Source: Parcubacteria group bacterium CG2_30_45_37 (GTDB taxonomy: Bacteria; Patescibacteriota; Patescibacteriia; Patescibacteriales; GWC2-42-12). Taken from it: a stretch of 5,552 nucleotides of DNA. The stretch lies in NCBI GenBank assembly GCA_001873515.1, contig MNZH01000056.1, positions 1-5,552 on the forward strand. Reading direction: 5' to 3'. Shown here in pieces: positions 4,264-5,552 of this stretch. Both the position numbers and the translations under genes were made by a program. The notes under the pieces are model-generated. The model saw only the letters and a list, made by a program, of their open reading frames with translations. It ran no database searches and was not told where the DNA came from. Within the stretch, counting starts at the first letter, position 1; each line of letters starts with the position of its first letter.

Positions 4264-5552
4264 CTGCCAAAGAAAAACTTAATAAATTGAAGGCGATTAA
4301 CGAGTTGCTTGGCAAAAAAGTCAGTTCGCGAGCCGATTTGATGGCTAAAAAAAGAAAACTGGCAAAAAAGCACAGGATTGGCATTTTATTGAATTCGGAA
4401 ATTTTAAAAGAGTATAGAAATGGGCTGGAAGCCGGGGCGATTAAACGGCGGTTGGAGCTGGAAAAAATTCTACGCAAACGCGCCGTGCGCACGCTGTCCG
4501 GCATCGCGCCGGTAGCGGTTTTAACTAAACCTTATCCTTGCCCGGGCGAGTGCGCTTATTGTCCGACGGAGAAAAACGTGCCGCAAAGCTATTTATCCAA
4601 CGAACCGGCCGTGATGCGCGCCATTCGCTGTAATTACGACCCATATAAACAAGTAGAGTTGCGCTTGCGCGCCCTGGAAGCTAACGGCCACGAGCCAACT
4701 AAAATTGAATTGATTGTTATCGGCGGAACCTGGAGCGTTTTGCCGGAGAATTATAAATATTGGTATATTTGGCAATGTTTTAAAGCGGCGAATGAATTTG
4801 AGGAATGTCAAAACTCAAATGTCAAAACTCAAAACTATAACTTAAAACTCAAAATTGAAAAAATAAAAAAGCTATTGGATCTTGAACAGAAAAAGAATGA
4901 AGGCGCGAAATATAAAATAATTGGCATAACCTTGGAAACGCGTCCGGACTATATTAATGAAAGAGAACTGTGGCAGATGCGCCAGTTGGGCGCGACGCGC
5001 GTGGAATTGGGCGTACAGGCGATTGATGATAAAATTTTAGAAAAAAATAAGCGCGGGCATGGCGTTGCGGAAATCGCGCGAGCCACGGAAATGCTGAAAA
5101 ATTTTGGGTTTAAGGTAACTTATCATATTATGCCCGGCTTGCCCGGCGCCACGGTCAAAAAAGATTTGGCCATGTTTAAAAAATTATTTACGGACGAGCG
5201 GTTTCAGCCGGACCAGCTTAAATTTTATCCCACTTTGGTGACGCGCGGCAGTTTATTATATAAATGGTGGCGGGCAGGAAAATATAAACCGTACTCGGAT
5301 AAGGTTTTACAAAATTTAATTGCGGCCTGCAAAAAAGCCGTGCCGCCTTATGTGCGTATCATCAGGCTGATTCGCGATATACCGGGCGAATCAATTATAG
5401 CCGGAAATCTGGTGACGAATTTGAGACAAGTGATGAAAGATCGGGGCGTGGCTTGCCGGTGTATTAGATGTAGAGAGCCGAGAGAATTAAAAATTACGAA
5501 TTACGAATTACGAATTATAAAATACCAGGCTTCCGGCGGGGTAGAATATTTT
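4257..5552 (+). CDS. Elp3-type radical SAM/GNAT tRNA uridine-34 modification enzyme (3' end cut)
   Basis: Elp3 uses radical-SAM chemistry and an acetyl-CoA-dependent GNAT domain to add a carboxymethyl-type group at C5 of wobble uridine in tRNA. The frame stays open for 432 codons to the window edge. A Lys/Arg-rich N-terminal segment (about 1-80) fits tRNA binding. The Fe-S motif CPGECAYCP (95-103) has Cys95, 99 and 102. The family segment SNEPAVMRAIRCNYDPYKQ is at 114-132, ITLETRPDYI at 224-233, GVQAIDD at 252-258 and YHIMPGLPG at 289-297. The zinc-type signature CRCIRCRE is at 400-407, and the GNAT domain begins at YQASGGVEYF (423-432). ATG 4257 is the first in-frame start after a TAA at 4239-4241. 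There is no SD. The Cys spacing is C-x3-C-x2-C, shorter than I recall for studied Elp3 proteins. Two simple-repeat insertions lie in the coding sequence, at 4804-4855 and 5492-5517. Confidence 0.93.
   Translation, partial: MSTAKEKLNKLKAINELLGKKVSSRADLMAKKRKLAKKHRIGILLNSEILKEYRNGLEAGAIKRRLELEKILRKRAVRTLSGIAPVAVLTKPYPCPGECAYCPTEKNVPQSYLSNEPAVMRAIRCNYDPYKQVELRLRALEANGHEPTKIELIVIGGTWSVLPENYKYWYIWQCFKAANEFEECQNSNVKTQNYNLKLKIEKIKKLLDLEQKKNEGAKYKIIGITLETRPDYINERELWQMRQLGATRVELGVQAIDDKILEKNKRGHGVAEIARATEMLKNFGFKVTYHIMPGLPGATVKKDLAMFKKLFTDERFQPDQLKFYPTLVTRGSLLYKWWRAGKYKPYSDKVLQNLIAACKKAVPPYVRIIRLIRDIPGESIIAGNLVTNLRQVMKDRGVACRCIRCREPRELKITNYELRIIKYQASGGVEYF
4804..4855 (+). repeat. 14-bp tandem repeat and degenerate tail inside the Elp3 gene
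   Basis: The unit AATGTCAAAACTCA occurs twice back to back (4804-4817 and 4818-4831), followed by degenerate AAACT/AAAACTC pieces to 4855. It encodes residues of about 183-199 (CQNSNVKTQNYNLKLK), between the conserved EFEE and ETRPDYI regions where family lengths vary. The frame is kept even though the unit is not a multiple of three. Confidence 0.85.
5492..5517 (+). repeat. 7-bp tandem repeat (AATTACG, 3.7 copies) inside the Elp3 gene
   Basis: AATTACG is repeated three times at 5492-5512, followed by AATTA. It encodes about KITNYELRI (412-420), between the CRCIRCRE signature and the start of the GNAT domain (YQASGG), a linker that is normally shorter and of unrelated composition. The frame is intact. 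Confidence 0.9.

Noticed and set aside
4006..4290. Rightward 94-codon frame starting at a TTG
   Set aside because: It runs antisense over the SD-backed 100-aa gene, its leader terminator and both promoters, ends inside elp3, has no SD and resembles no family.
4232..4811. Leftward frames opposite elp3
   Set aside because: The coding strand carries continuous Elp3 motifs over the same bases, and no SD supports the leftward frames.
4804..5517. CRISPR-like array from the short repeats in elp3
   Set aside because: The units are 7 and 14 bp in direct tandem without spacers, and they lie inside an open coding frame.
1..5552. Alternative genetic code (TGA as Gly or Trp) or selenocysteine
   Set aside because: trpS ends at TGA in a family-appropriate place, no recognised gene has an in-frame TGA, and no SECIS-like context was noticed.

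Overview
The window looks like chromosomal DNA of a small-genome bacterium, most probably a Patescibacteria (CPR) member. This is an inference from the following: a very compact layout; AT-rich simple repeats tolerated inside a conserved gene; a GC-rich hairpin repeat of the 'cccctcc..ggagggg' type between genes; housekeeping genes that start with no Shine-Dalgarno (SD) sequence; and small orphan genes. The genetic code appears standard: TGA ends trpS and no recognised gene contains an in-frame TGA.

Left part (1-2231, all + strand). The window opens inside a T-box riboswitch (stem III hairpin, T-box sequence and intrinsic terminator are visible; stem I and the specifier are not). It leads directly into a 53-residue Cys-rich, probably zinc-binding protein with a strong SD, closed by a terminator. 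A near-consensus promoter then places a transcription start almost on the ATG of trpS (tryptophanyl-tRNA synthetase), so trpS is probably leaderless and outside T-box control. Downstream of trpS come a GC-rich hairpin repeat that supplies the SD of the next gene, a 120-residue remnant of a glutamate-type amino acid dehydrogenase (dimerisation/substrate domain only), a 98-residue orphan protein, and a bidirectional terminator.

Middle (2243-4263, - strand). The terminator is shared with a leftward phosphomannomutase/phosphoglucomutase gene (471 residues from the preferred start). To its right is a self-contained leftward unit: a near-perfect sigma70-type promoter (TTGACA-N17-TATACT), a leader of about 126 nt holding an intrinsic terminator, a strong SD, an unrecognised 100-residue Cys-rich protein with codon use unlike its neighbours, and its own terminator. 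This looks like an attenuated, separately regulated accessory gene and is the part least explained by known families.

Right part (4237-5552, + strand). An Elp3-type radical-SAM/acetyltransferase gene (wobble-uridine tRNA modification) starts at 4257 and runs off the window just as its GNAT domain begins. Its -10 overlaps the -10 of the leftward promoter. It contains two in-frame simple-repeat insertions.

Functionally, trpS and elp3 serve translation and the mutase serves sugar-phosphate or envelope precursor metabolism. The T-box unit and the attenuated 100-residue gene are the regulated small-protein units between them.
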